Assembly (NCBI RefSeq): GCF_040054535.1
Contig: NC_090781.1
Coordinates: 10,915,982 to 10,979,981, forward strand
Direction of reading: 5' to 3'
From: Antennarius striatus
Taxonomy: Eukaryota; Chordata; Actinopteri; Lophiiformes; Antennariidae
Length of the DNA: 64,000 nucleotides
Shown: piece by piece, positions 1 to 12,073 of the stretch
How positions within the stretch are numbered: the first letter of the stretch is position 1
How the letters are laid out: every line of letters begins with the position of its first letter
Notes under the pieces: generated by a model
Told to the model about the DNA's origin: nothing
What the model saw: the letters and a program-made list of their open reading frames with translations, nothing else
The model's database searches: none
Made by a program: the position numbers and the translations under genes

Positions 1-460
1 TACCTGATTCCCAGATCACATTAGCTGTAGTTGTCCAGTCATCTGAAAGCACCTCCTGACCTTCCTAAAATTCATGCAATACTCTTCCTTTTTCAGCTTC
101 CACCATTTCGTCTTCTGCTCTGCTTTTGCCCTCTTCATCTTCCTCACAACCAGTCATCCTACACACCACCATCCTATGCTGTTTGGCTACACTCTCACCT
201 ACCACTACTTTGCAGTCACTGATCTCCTTCAGATTACACCGTCTACACAAGATGTAGTCTACCTGTGTGCTCCTACCTCCACTCTTATAGATCACCCTAA
301 GTTCCTGTCTCTTCTGGAAGAAAGTATTCACTACAGTCATTTCCATCCTTTTTGCAAAGTCAACCACCATCTGTCCTTCTGCATTCCTCTCCTGGATACT
401 AAACCTGCCCATCACCTCCTCATCACCTCTGTTTCCCGCACCAACATGTCCATTGAAGTC
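1..460 (-). mobile_element. RTE-type LINE fragment, endonuclease domain
   Basis: Read on the minus strand, this stretch encodes part of an apurinic endonuclease-like (EEP) domain of the kind found in fish RTE LINEs, the family often misannotated as craniofacial development protein 2-like. Recognisable pieces in order are FNGHVG, GNRGDEEVMGR, the GQMVVDFAKRM block and STQVDYILCRR, then the VGESVAKQHRMVV block. The match begins abruptly near 460 and runs off the left edge of the window, so the copy is 5' truncated. The upstream part of the same open frame, to 661, does not look like LINE sequence. The copy is a relic, not a host gene. Confidence 0.8.
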
Positions 461-3400
461 TTGACTTGCGAGTCCAGGACTCACGTGATGCTCCTCCCTA
501 ATTCTGCTATTGTTTTTGCTGATAGCATGAGACCTTGTTGTAGTTGCATCTTGTTTATTTGGAAATAGGGGGCCAGAATTTAACAACAACACCCACAAAC
601 TGATGAAACAATAAATCTCAATAAATTTGGCCATATATTTACGTCTTCTTGTTATTTGCATCTATTTCAGAGGTGGGATGGGATGATAATATGTATGTGT
701 GTGTGTGTGTGTGTTAATTATGAAAATTTATGGATTATGATGTATTTATTGATTTTGCTTATTGATCTGATCATTCATCCACCCATTCCTCCTATGAACT
801 TCACGGCCAGGTGAGACATTTAATCATCAGGTCTTCTCCTGGTTGGACATGCTTGGAAAAATCGCCAAAGGCAGATGCCCTTAAGGCATCCTAATTTGAT
901 GCCCGAACCTTTTCTGGTTTCTTTCAACATGAAGGAGTTGTGCCTCTACTCTAAGCCACTTGTAGATGTTGAGCTCCTACTCTATTATTACTCCTGAGAA
1001 CTCATCACTAAAAAGAAAAAGAGGGCTGATTGATTGATTTGCAGAGGGCTTCACCTAAGTTTTATCTTCACCACAACAGTCTGGTACCGTTTCTACATTA
1101 TTTATGGCAGGACACCAAAACCCCCAACCATCTTATGATCATTATCCCATCACTTATGAGGAAGACCCCAAGAGACCCCAAGACCTTATGTTGGGCTGAA
1201 GAGAAATCCACTGTGGCCTCAGATTCATATGTCCAATTTTCCACATTCAGGGGAGCATAAGCATCACCTCTGATAAAAATCAATATATAAATTATAATTA
1301 TAATGATAACAATCTTTGATAAAATAGAAGTCTAGAAGTGAATGATAAAATCGGACAATCAACAGACGCTGTGATTCACCTTTTGATGATGCTCATGCAG
1401 GTTTTCAGCATTGATACATTTTTCTCTAACGCAGTGTTTAAACAACAGAAAATGGCCACAATGGTTCATCATCGTCATCATATAAAAAGGACAAGGTTGG
1501 AAGATACTTGCACAGCTGGGGGGTTTTTTCAGTAAACTTATCAAAAAAACATCAGCTATTCCTACTTGCAAGGCACTCGTGTTATTACAATGTAGGGTAT
1601 TTACCTGTGGCGAGCTGCTCAGTTGAAAAGCAGTAACACTTGTGCGTAGAGCATCAAGCATGCTCCATTCCCGGAATTGTGTTCATGTCACATTAAATGT
1701 TGATGACGCTCTGTGCTGACTGTAACACTCTTACACTAACTACTTAGCTAAATGATTCCCCATATTTGTTCAATTGACTTTATTTTCCGCCATCTGATTT
1801 AAGTGTTCGAAGTCTCGGTGTGACATTAGGCACAGCATAGTTGGAAGGAAATGGTGTCTGTGGCATGTACACTACTACCTGGTTTCAAAAAAAATCCTGC
1901 AATGCAGAGCTTCATCTTTGACAAATATGCAGAGAGGTGGAAAATTAGATCTGTCAGTGATAATATAAAATGGTCAAGATGACAGTGATGAAACATGTCC
2001 AGATCATCAAATCACAGCTCGGTATTTGGTAAATATGGAATGTGTGCCTAAATTTAGAGGGGACAATTGCTTGTGATGCAAGGAAGTGTAAAATTTTTGC
2101 CGGCATATTTGTGAGAATCTGTTCAATCTACCAGCTATGGTTTTAACACTGAACCCCGAATCTACTTGTTTTACTCGGACAGAAGGAGACACAGATGAAC
2201 TATGTGGTGTTATATTATGACAAATAAAATTTTGTCCTACATGTCTTGCCAATGAGAGAATAAATAGTTTAAGTATTGCTACAAATCTAAGATTGGGAGC
2301 AATAATAGTGCATAAATCATCCAAATAACTCATTTAGGTAAGAAAGAAAAAACAGAGAAACAGCCTCAGGGGACACAGCCGCCGCGAAGCACTAACCAGT
2401 CTTAAGGCAGCCCACTTGGTGAAGGATCGTCCAAATACCTGCAATGGCATAATATCCAGATTGCATCTTAGTATATCAAGCTATATACAGAATGTACCAA
2501 ATCTGTCACTTTAATAACAAAATGAAAAATAGGTTATCCATGCTGCCCTTCTGTTTTTGTTTTTTTTCTTCTGGGTTTGATTAAGTTTCAAATAGATTTA
2601 AACTAGAACACAAGGGTGTAAAGAATTATTCATGCCACTGAGTGACATGCACAATGCTCAAATGGATCCATCACTGAGAGGAAAAGTGTCATGTTAGGTA
2701 TGCCAGCCAGTAGACTGCAATATGTTTAAATCTGCTGTGCAACATTTTGCTTTGAGGCAGGAAATGCATTATTAGACCAACACGTCTCCCCTGCAGTTGG
2801 TCATGCTGATTTCTCAAGATGTGTCACTCATGCGTCACTCATGACGATGCGACAAACAGAATGGTGCCTATTTAGAGGTAATAACTATCCCCACGGCGAA
2901 CACAGGCACTGAAGAGGCAGACAGTTAAATTAGGCAATCTACATTTTAAAGCACTGCTGACATTTGCATGTGTTTTTGAGCTAGATGTGTACTGTTCAGA
3001 GGAATGTGGATTAGCTAACCTCGATAGGGCATCTTTTGCATATTTGGATGTCAGTGTAGCTTTGAATATGAAAGGAGAGCTTGAATTTGCACATTTTGTG
3101 GTCCCATGTTTTTAAATCAGGTAATCACACCAACACATGTAAGCTGAATCAACTAGGGGTCACAGGCGGCTCAAGTGGAAGGCAGTTATACTGTCAACGA
3201 CAACCAGCGCTGAACGATTCATTACCCTCGACAAACTGTGCTTCTATTCAAAATGTGACCATATTCAACGGTCAGTAACCACAACTATGACACCAATCAA
3301 CAAACAAACATCTGTATACACTTCTATTTGTGTACACGCTATGAATAACACAAAAATAAATACAGTGGGCTATTTACAAAGTTACAAATCTTGAATTCAT

Positions 3401-6400
3401 CACATGTATTGCCAATGGAGGGTCCGGGTGTCACCTGGGTCAGATTATTGATGTTTCTATTGTGTGTTACACAGCTTTGGAATACGTTCCTGTTGTGTAT
3501 TCTGTTCTCCACAGTGCACAGCCATACAAGTATGGCATTTGGCTGATAATCCAGTCGGCCATACCTCAAGGATGACCAAATGTTATTACTCCAACCGGAG
3601 GAAAATCTCATCTAACGCTCAGTAGTATAAAATTGTGTTTTTCCAGAGTTAGATCCTCAGTTTTGGTAAACAATGCATCCCCATTCTGATATTGGCTAGC
3701 AACAGGTGCTTAATTGTGTTTCTTTGTGCTTCCAGCTTTAAGATGCTGGGGGGAAAAACCTTTGTCTTCTAATGTTAAAGGAAGAGAAAATAATTAATGG
3801 ATCCACTTCCTTGTCTGAATCCACTTTAGACTTTAATGTGTTCTGCTGCATAAAATGCTTAACCTTACTAGCAAGTTTAATCAAAACTAAAATATGGGTA
3901 GTAATTGATGGTAACTGTGAAACAAGTCCAATCTGTTATTAATGTTAAAGAATTTCTTTTTTTAATCCTGGATCCATCCCTTTATACAAATCCAGTTCAA
4001 ACTGTATCCAATTCTTCCCTGTCGTATGTCCAACACTCCCACTAAGTTTCCTTAAAATCTCTGAATCAGGCCATTTTTTTGTAATCCTGCCAACATACAA
4101 ACACAAAAACAAAGCAAGCAGCAGATGGAAGTGAAAACCTAACCTTGTCGGCAGAACAAATAGGAAAATAGAAGAAATGGGAGAACACAAAGCAGAGGAC
4201 TGAGGACGGCCCATTGGAAGGCTACATCAACTTCAGCACTGAATAAACCGTTCAACATTTTATTTTATTTACTATTGGCTTGATAGGCTTCCTCCTTATT
4301 TTACACCTTTACCATTCATGATCAATGTGACTGCTGTGGGAATACATAATCATACTGAGCATGCAACTGAATTTATGGTTTGGCAATATTACATTTTCCC
4401 TTGCCTTTTACCATTGATGAATGTGCCCTTTTCACAGCCCCTGTGAAAGCTTAATGTAATTAACTCTTCTTCTGAAAACAAACAATGGATATCTATAATT
4501 ACATCTCTTATCAGTAGCTCAATAACATTCATTTTCTACAACCGGGTCATGACACACATCATTCTGATGTTAAATTACAGAATACATGTTACGCTGACAT
4601 GCAAGGCATTATGTACAGCCAATCATCATCCATCCAGGGCATGATCCATGTATTATTTGCATTCTGTAGGTTAAATTACTAAAGCCTGTGACCAGGGCTG
4701 TTGTGTGACAAACCCATCAATCAGTGTTGGATCCATTACCTTAGTTATAAAATGCCAAACACCTCATTATTTTCTCAACAACCTGTCAGTGCAGAGACGA
4801 TTGTGCAGCCGCAGCAAATGATGGCACGGGAAATAGACGCGTGCAAATACCTCAAGAGTTCCTACATGCTGGAGAGAACAGAAGCAAGTTTGGATTTTAA
4901 ATGATGTGTTGTCAGCGGCTTGCTTCCAGGGAAACAAATATCAAACTAAGCACTCCACTGTGTGACAATGTACGTCCTGTGGGGGAGTTGTTACGACTTT
5001 TAAGAGGTGAAACTTTAATAACTCTGGAATTACTTGCTGGCTTTTGACAAGAAGCACCCTGTTTGAAAAGCTGCAACTTGAGATAGGCAAGAACACTTCC
5101 ATTTATGTTCAAAGTTGAAATGCAGCTTAGTTTATTTACTGACCAAAAATAACCATCTCCGCTACAGTGTTCCCTCTGTCGCAGAATACTCTCTGGGTGG
5201 ATAAGAAGACTCATGTCTTGGCTGTTTGCATTTTCTAGAATTTGAAATCAGTTTGATACTCCCTCCCCTGATTAATGGCCTAGATACATAACCGCATCAC
5301 ATGATGATTCAGTTCTCCATCACTATGGGTCTACATAGAAATGCTCAAAGCATAGGTCCACACAAAGACTTGCTACTCTGCATCAATCCAAGCCCTTTTA
5401 GGGTATTTGTTAGATTATGACTGGCAGATTATTTCGGAGAGCCATAGCCCCCAGGTGTCACAGACATTCCAAGCTCATTCTCCACCCTGTTGATGCTCAA
5501 CTGAAGAGATTATGCTCAGAGGAAAATCTCTTCCCTCAATGGAAGAGGAAAAAAAAGAGGTTCAAACAGGCACAAACACTCTAAGTATGTGTAGCCAATC
5601 AGCTTTCTCCTTCGCCTGAGCATGACGTCCCTCAAGGCCCAATGATCCGGGCAAAGAAAAGTCCTTTTCCCCCAGGACCTGTAATACCTGCATGACGAGC
5701 GCCACATCTCTGCTACTCTCACATCGACCATCTTAAAGACTCACACAGAGAACACACAGGCTGGTGAGAAACAGGTTCCAGCCTCACCAAGGCTCTTTAC
5801 AGCCACCTGCTGTGCTTCATGTAATACAGCATTTTTCTTCACTACAAAATATGTAATCTGTACCTGCTGTTTTCTCACAATGCGGAGCTAACATACATCA
5901 ATGTGATAACTGGTGAATACTTACTTTAAAAACTGCTGTTAGGAAATTTTAAGGAAATAGCTGTGCTTTGTCATACTACTGAGAAAACTCTGAGGGTTCA
6001 AGCAGTGGTCAAAAACAGCTGACTTTCATAGATTATGCTGCTTTACTTAAACACAACTTCAGATTAATTTTACAGCGTTTGAAGGTCCTGAATTTTCATT
6101 TTGAATGCAGACTTCAGAGCTGCTACACAAATCACAGCAGCTTCATTAGTGGACAAATGCTTGTCATGGATTGCATGTCTAATCACCCGTCTCAACCAGA
6201 AAGCAGCCCCGCCATGGTTTGAAGGTCAATCTAGGAACCATTCTCCATGCTGTCTCATTAACAGAAAGATAGTGGCCTGTAGTGATTAGTACTCAGTATA
6301 TACAATAAAGGTTTTTTACCCATTTGATGTGAATTTTGAATGTGAATGTGAATTTTGTGCGACATTCATGTATCTGTATGTTAAAATTTTTCTCCTTTAC

Positions 6401-7460
6401 ATGCTACGAGTTCCAGTAATTTAAGTCTAGAGATACATCTACTCTCCAAAAGTAGTTAGGAGTGTAGATGTAGTTTTTGGTAGTTTAATACAAAATATTC
6501 AGATTTGTATGCATAACAGCCAAGAAATTACCATCTATCAGAAGACAGAGGAAGGAGTGCACACAAAGTGTGTATTGATTTTTCTCCATTTCCTCTGAAT
6601 GTTAAGGTATTGGCACGTAAGAAGCACCACATATCTTTAAGATGTACCTGACCTTTTTCCAGCTTAGAATCGATTCTTCTTTGTGTCTGACTCCAGATTG
6701 ACTTCAGATCATTAACATTCATCTGCATTTCATTGTCATGGTTCCATCATTGTACCGCTGGAAAGAAAGCTTAAGATATACAACAGCAGGAAAGATATAT
6801 GATCACTTTTTCTTCAAAGTTAAAAAATAAAATCCTTTTGATACAGGAGAATTTATCCAAACCTGGCTAGCACAATACTTTTTTGCAAAACAAGGCTCGG
6901 TGGCAGTGTTTCATAACTTTAATTCTAATATGGCTTCACCTGTGCAGACTTCAGGAAGGCTGTATTTGATTCTTTACTTCAAAACAGAGAAGGCTGTTGG
7001 CACCGGCTGCTGGCATGCTAATCTCATAGAAGCTGCAGATGGTTTTTTTTATTTAAAAGCAAAGAAGCTGAAAATTGTGGAATGTGCCAACAGAACATTC
7101 CCTGATGTGCAATAGAAACAGAAATAACAGGAGCATGTAATAATTATTTTAATGTATAAAAATATAAATTCAAAAGCAAGCCATTTCCTTCTTCATCCAA
7201 ACAGCCTGGCATCAATATCAGGCTAAAGTGTGGAGCAATAATTAATGCTGCACTTCCACACGTCTTTTAACAAAGAGGACATCTTGTCAGTGTGTGTTCC
7301 AGCTTCTCAGCACGTGACTGATGAACAGATATTACAATCATCTCGATACGCACCAGGGCACTTATCTACTTCATCACATAATCAAGCAGATTTAATCACA
7401 CTTTGAAACACAAAAGACGTGTGAGGTTAGCTCTCTGAACACCTGAAATTTAAATAAGTT
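461..7460. other. Intergenic DNA, no gene recognised
   Basis: About 7 kb of AT-rich sequence. No open frame here has family-like sequence or convincing splice sites, and the short frames have the composition expected of random AT-rich DNA. A (TG)n microsatellite sits near 695-714. I see no tRNA, no long hairpin and no clear transposon end. Confidence 0.5.
695..714. repeat. (TG)n microsatellite
   Basis: About ten TG dinucleotide units, seen directly. Confidence 0.9.
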
Positions 7461-7462
7461 TG

Positions 7463-7468
7463 TTTATT
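7463..7468 (-). terminator. Candidate polyadenylation signal of the SOCS gene
   Basis: AATAAA on the minus strand, about 190 bases downstream of the SOCS stop codon at 7661. It is a plausible 3' end, but other AT-rich signals are near. Confidence 0.4.
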
Positions 7469-7660
7469 GAGCTGAAAGAACTTTGAGTGTACAAGATCAG
7501 TGAGATTACATATTGTTTCATGATTGCAGTTTAGTACAATTATTAAGACATGTACAGCGGGAATATAATAAATAAGTACAGTGCAGTGTAGGCCAGATAC
7601 TTCCAAGAGTCACCATTAAATGCATTTAGTAGTTTTTTTCAATCCATATTTGTGTGTTCT

Positions 7661-9274
7661 TCATTCCCACCAGGTGTCCATTCGCCGTACGCGTACTCTC
7701 TGCTTGTAATGATATTCTTTAAGGTGCTTTTTTAAAGCGTTTGGAATGGGAAGCATGTTAATGCCATCATAGGTAGTGCAGCTGCTTATGGTTGCTCTGC
7801 AGATATGTTGCAGAGTGAAGGCCTGTGTTCGGTGAATGGGGTTAGACAGCAGAGGCTCAAAAAACATGCAAGAGTTGGGGTCCTTGTAGTGCTCCAGCAA
7901 TCCTGTCACGGTGGTAGCATGGAAGACGCTGGGGTCATGCACGTCAAAGCTAAAATTGTGGTTCCACTGTTCAATGCGTGCATGTAGTGAGCGGCCGTAG
8001 CGGCGGAAGCTAACTGAGAAGAGGTAGTCTTCCTGGGCAGAGTCACGCAGGAGGAAGGTGCCTTCAGGCTTTCCTTCTAGGAGTGTTTCCGCCTCGTAGC
8101 GATCCATGACACCCCAGTAGCAAGGGAGGTTTGTGATCTGCAGCAGGTCTGGAACTAAACAGTGAATGTAATCAATCTGAGTATGGATGCGGTAGCCATC
8201 GTGAGATTTGTGATGTTCAGCCTGAGGAAATATGGCCCTGGAGGGCACGCTGGGGGCCGAAACTTCTGGCTCAACCGGAGGGTCTGACACACTGTCACAT
8301 GGCTGGACAGAGGCTGAGGCCACTACCTCATCCAGAGTGTCCAAACAGCTCTGAAGCAGGAGCTGGTGCTGCTGCTGTCTTTGGAGAAGAAGCTGCTGTT
8401 GGGAGGGTCTTTCAGCCCCAGATAACTCATTCATACCATGAGCCAGTTTAGGGCCATGCTTGTAGAGAGGATTGATTTGGGCGGTCACCTCAAATGTGTG
8501 GATCTCCGCATTGGGTGGTGGGTCAACACCTTGTTCTATGCTGATGCGCCTGCGCTCTCGTAGCCTGTCGTCTATGTCCTCCACCACAGTTGCCATGGCT
8601 GAAGTAGGAGCACTGCACACTACTGCCGAATCAAGCATGGGAGGCTGAGTAATGGGGGCTGTGTGTTGCTTAATGAGATACCACTTCTGTGCCAGCTCTG
8701 ATCCGACAGGGAAAGGGCAGTCATCCAACATCAACTCACTGAGATGGATCTTGCGCCTTGACGAGGCGCAGGAGGCTGATGATGAAAGAGCTTGGGGAGT
8801 TGCCGCTGGTGTCACTGCAGTATGTGTCTTTATTGGGAAACACTGCCCCATTGCATCTTGGATTTTTTGCCTGAGAGTGCGACTACTACTTGAGCCTCTG
8901 CTCTCACTTTCACTTGGTGCAGATAACTCCATAGCAGAACTAACTTTTCCCAGTTCCGGTCCTGCTGCTGTCTGTTCTTGTCCTAGTAATGAGGGAGTGA
9001 CTTCAAACCCTTGCCATTTCCAACTGTCCTTCAGAGAGGTGGAAGATTTGTCTCTTGTCTCTAGGTCGCTCAGTAGTTCACCATACTCAAAGCCATCACT
9101 GACAGGCCTCTCAGCTGCAGGTTCATGGGACGCAAGGCCTTTTTTCTTTCCCTTCCCACCTTTTCGCCCACTGCCCACATCTCGCCTCTCTTCTGACCGG
9201 CTCTGTCTCACCTTGGGACGAGCTCCTCTCTCACGATCTTTCCCTCTGTTGCCTGACTCCTTTGGTAAAGACAT
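7661..9274 (-). CDS. socs9: Suppressor of cytokine signalling, SOCS4/5/9 subfamily (537 aa)
   Basis: A cytoplasmic adaptor that binds phosphotyrosine through an SH2 domain and recruits elongin B/C and a cullin E3 ligase through its SOCS box, damping cytokine or EGF receptor signalling (family knowledge). One uninterrupted coding exon. The N-terminal region of about 380 residues is long and low-complexity, as in SOCS4/5. It carries [16 protein letters not shown], a [14 protein letters not shown] block typical of SOCS5, and a Q/L-rich run near residues 300-320. The SH2 domain lies at about 385-480 with FLLRDS at 407-412. The SOCS box starts at LQHICR (about 488) and continues to [10 protein letters not shown]. 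The N-terminal block [11 protein letters not shown] and the end are SOCS4-like while the middle is SOCS5-like, so assignment within the subfamily is open. The symbol socs9 rests on the neighbouring samd4b and gmfg. A splice acceptor at about 9423 suggests a separate 5' UTR exon, and the leader has short upstream ATGs. Confidence 0.9.
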   Translation of the reverse strand: MSLPKESGNRGKDRERGARPKVRQSRSEERRDVGSGRKGGKGKKKGLASHEPAAERPVSDGFEYGELLSDLETRDKSSTSLKDSWKWQGFEVTPSLLGQEQTAAGPELGKVSSAMELSAPSESESRGSSSSRTLRQKIQDAMGQCFPIKTHTAVTPAATPQALSSSASCASSRRKIHLSELMLDDCPFPVGSELAQKWYLIKQHTAPITQPPMLDSAVVCSAPTSAMATVVEDIDDRLRERRRISIEQGVDPPPNAEIHTFEVTAQINPLYKHGPKLAHGMNELSGAERPSQQQLLLQRQQQHQLLLQSCLDTLDEVVASASVQPCDSVSDPPVEPEVSAPSVPSRAIFPQAEHHKSHDGYRIHTQIDYIHCLVPDLLQITNLPCYWGVMDRYEAETLLEGKPEGTFLLRDSAQEDYLFSVSFRRYGRSLHARIEQWNHNFSFDVHDPSVFHATTVTGLLEHYKDPNSCMFFEPLLSNPIHRTQAFTLQHICRATISSCTTYDGINMLPIPNALKKHLKEYHYKQRVRVRRMDTWWE

Positions 9275-9422
9275 GATGGATTATGAGGTGGATCAGCAGC
9301 AGCTGAACCACTCCTGGGAACTGCGCTGGAAACTTCTAACTGCCGTTAACTTTTGGCAATAGATTTCCGATTCGCATCATTTTCTTTGTCCATACATCAT
9401 GGCCAATGGAGGTTAGAACGAC
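9275..9422 (-). other. 5' UTR part of the SOCS coding exon
   Basis: A T-rich tract followed by TAG at 9423-9425 (minus strand) reads as a splice acceptor about 148 bases upstream of the start codon, so the coding exon probably begins at 9422. Short upstream ATGs lie within it, for example an ATGATG that opens a frame of a few codons. Single-coding-exon genes with a noncoding first exon are usual for SOCS4/5. Confidence 0.5.
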
Positions 9423-10019
9423 CTACAAAAAAAGAGATGTGCTTAAAGTCTGTTTTAACAAGCTATATCACCTGTGATACATACACATTTGCTTTTATAT
9501 TTTGCGTAACAAGATTTTAATATAATTGAAACTGGCGACAGCTCTGCTAAAATTCTACCTTCACGAATCTCACAAGAATCTTTTTTCTTAACCTGCCTCA
9601 TGGGGATGTTGCTTTTAGCGTTAGAATTCATAATTATTTTCATTCTTATTAAATCTGTCAATTATATTTTAATTTAGTACATTAATCTTTACGGATTATC
9701 AATAGTGCCAATCACTATTCCCCACAAGTTCATTCATTCATTCTATCCATTATTTCAAATATGTAATAATGGATAGCAATACATAGAACACTGAAGCAGG
9801 ATTCAGTAAAATTTTGTCCATTTTATGAAAAACATTAAACCAAAATTTAATCCACACTTGGGATATTGAATAAATTCTTCTAACTAAAATTCAAACTCTA
9901 ATACTTGCTAAAAACAAAACGAAGTAACAAAAGTCAAATCAAACCAAAATCATTGATCCACTGAAGACTGAATCCAAAATTATAATTCTAAAATTATAAC
10001 TAAGAAAATGAAAATCCCA

Positions 10020-10600
10020 GGCTGAGCCACCTTGCATGAATGTCATTACCATTATGAGCCTAAGTTGTGTCTATGGTGCTTGTACACATTCCCAACAACT
10101 GGACATCTTGGGGGATCTCTGCCCAGACCTGGATCACAATGTCAGTGAGCTCCTGTGACGGTAGTATTGGATGCACAGATATATAACATCCCATAAGTCC
10201 TTTATTGGATTTTGATGAGAGGAGCATGAAACCCAGTCAGTGTCAATGGTTTCATCCAGAAACTGTCTACACCTGCTACATGAGGTCGGGCATTGTTCTG
10301 CACCAGGAGGAAGCCTGGGCCCACTGCTCCAACATAAGATCTCCTAATCTCTGAAGATCTCACCCCGGTACAAATCAGGGAACTGATGGCTATGACGTGG
10401 AAGTCTGTGTGACCCTTCGAAAATACATGTCGCCAGAACACCGAGACACCACCAAACTGGTCATGTTGGATGATGATGATCTCAAAGGTGCTCATTGTGA
10501 ACCTGACCTTATCTGCGAGGGAGAAGGGGGCACCAGATACAGTTCTCTGTACTGAAAACCCATTAATATATGGTGGCTTTCCATTGTACTTTGTCACTTT
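10020..10600 (-). mobile_element. Decayed Tc1-like DNA transposon, transposase relic
   Basis: Minus-strand translation gives GGVSVFW, then a block ending YVGAVGPGFLLVQNNARPHVAG. Closer to the low-coordinate end, VIQVWAEIPQDV appears in another frame. These are recognisable Tc1-family transposase segments, the NARPH block carrying one acidic residue position of the DDE triad region, here mutated to QNN. Frames are broken, and no terminal inverted repeats were found by eye. It lies between the SOCS coding exon and its putative promoter, so probably in a 5' intron. Confidence 0.7.
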
Positions 10601-10859
10601 TTTTGCACCAAAAGCAAATGAAATTGATTCACCGTCATGTGTGCTTCTAAAAAGACAAATTGTTCTCTCTTAAGATTAAATGTCCAATTAAATTTAACGC
10701 AGTGTAGTTTCAGGGTAACTGCCAGTGTATGATTTCAACTCTAGCTCATTCAAACTAAGTAATGGCATTAAAAATTCGTTTCTTGCAGTCTGAAGATGAG
10801 TTGAGCTCTTGAAAATGAGTACACTTCGGGTTGAAAACATTTTTTGTTCACGAAACAGC

Positions 10860-11790
10860 CAACATTTGGTAAAACAACTTCCGGTATGTTTGGAGCTCTT
10901 TGGGTCTGAGAGCTGCCTCGTCCTGGAAAGTTGTCCCGGCCTGTAAGTTAGCTTGTCTCTGCTATAAAGAGTTGTTTCTGGAGTCTATTCTTCCTTACAT
11001 TGTTCATTTTAGAATCCAACTAAAAATATTTGCCATGATGCTCTTTTCTCCGATTTCGTATACTGTATGTCAAAACACCAGTCTACGTTTGATTCACAAT
11101 TTGACATATTTACATGATGACGAGGCCATCGTCAATTTCAAAGTTACCACATAGTAGTAAGCGGAACCTGGAGGCTGCACTTTTTGACGATTTTCTTTCC
11201 ACAATTGTTAAATCACGCCAGCATTCACTTTATATTTAACGGACATCGTAATAGTATCAGGGGTGTGACCCAGTCCTTTTTAATCAAGACAACTATTTTT
11301 GAGACAAAGTACAGGGTCGACACAAACAAATTCCCGAACTTTTTGTCTCCAAGTTAGGGTAACCTCAGCTACCTCTTTTGGTTTTAAATGTTCCTCGTTT
11401 TTCCAAATATATCGACAGCTAAATTATCTTTTAAGACTAAAAGATATTAACCCACAACTTACGATGTCGCGCAAGCTAAAGTCGTTAGCAAAGCAGCTGT
11501 TTGTGGTCGCTAAGCTAAATTAGCAGAGCAGCTAGTTAGCTATCTGCTAATTTGTGTACTCTTCAATGTTTAAGTGTCGGGCTGTATTTATGGCAACTTC
11601 TTTCTAGCGCTCTCGGATATAGCACAAAATGTGAACATACCAAATCAGTTATCAACTTTATCGTCGAAAGAGCTTCTGAATCCTCTTGGACAAACTAATG
11701 ACAAAAGGGCAGCTAGCTCCGCCGTTTGACTAGCGTGCTATTTTGGCAAATGACCTGCTGAAAACACGCAACCCGGAAGTGTATGGATAT
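10860..11790 (-). promoter_or_regulatory. Putative SOCS promoter region
   Basis: An ETS-like site ACTTCCGG at 10877-10884 and another, CCGGAAGT on the plus strand, at 11773-11780 bracket about 900 bases. Between them lies a dense cluster of GCTA/TTAGC motifs at about 11480-11750. The same kind of cluster marks the other promoters of this window. The exact transcription start is not visible. Confidence 0.4.
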
Positions 11791-11849
11791 GTAAGCGATT
11801 TCTTTTGTAGTGACAAGCACTAAATGCCCTCAGCAGAGCAAATTCGGGT

Positions 11850-12000
11850 AGTCGTTTTATACATATACATAAATATACATATATAATATATATATGTATA
11901 TATATATATATGTATATATATATACATACACATATATATATACATCATATATACAGTACATACATATATACATAGATTATATATATAAACATTATATATT
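11850..12000. repeat. (TA)n-rich imperfect microsatellite
   Basis: Alternating TA with interspersed CATA and TGTA units, seen directly. The open frame through it is composition-driven. Confidence 0.85.
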
Positions 12001-12067
12001 ACACACAATTTTAAAGAAAATGTAACAGACACAAACCACAAGTTACGTTGCAAAAGAACTGAGCCTC

Positions 12068-12073
12068 TTTATT
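12068..12073 (-). terminator. Candidate polyadenylation signal of samd4b
   Basis: AATAAA on the minus strand, just upstream of the TA-rich repeat in transcript sense. It is the last good signal before the SOCS promoter region and would give samd4b a long 3' UTR. Confidence 0.4.

Noticed and set aside
8652-9362. 236-residue plus-strand open frame
   Set aside because: It is antisense to the SOCS coding exon, which has strong family identity; no domain in the plus-strand product.
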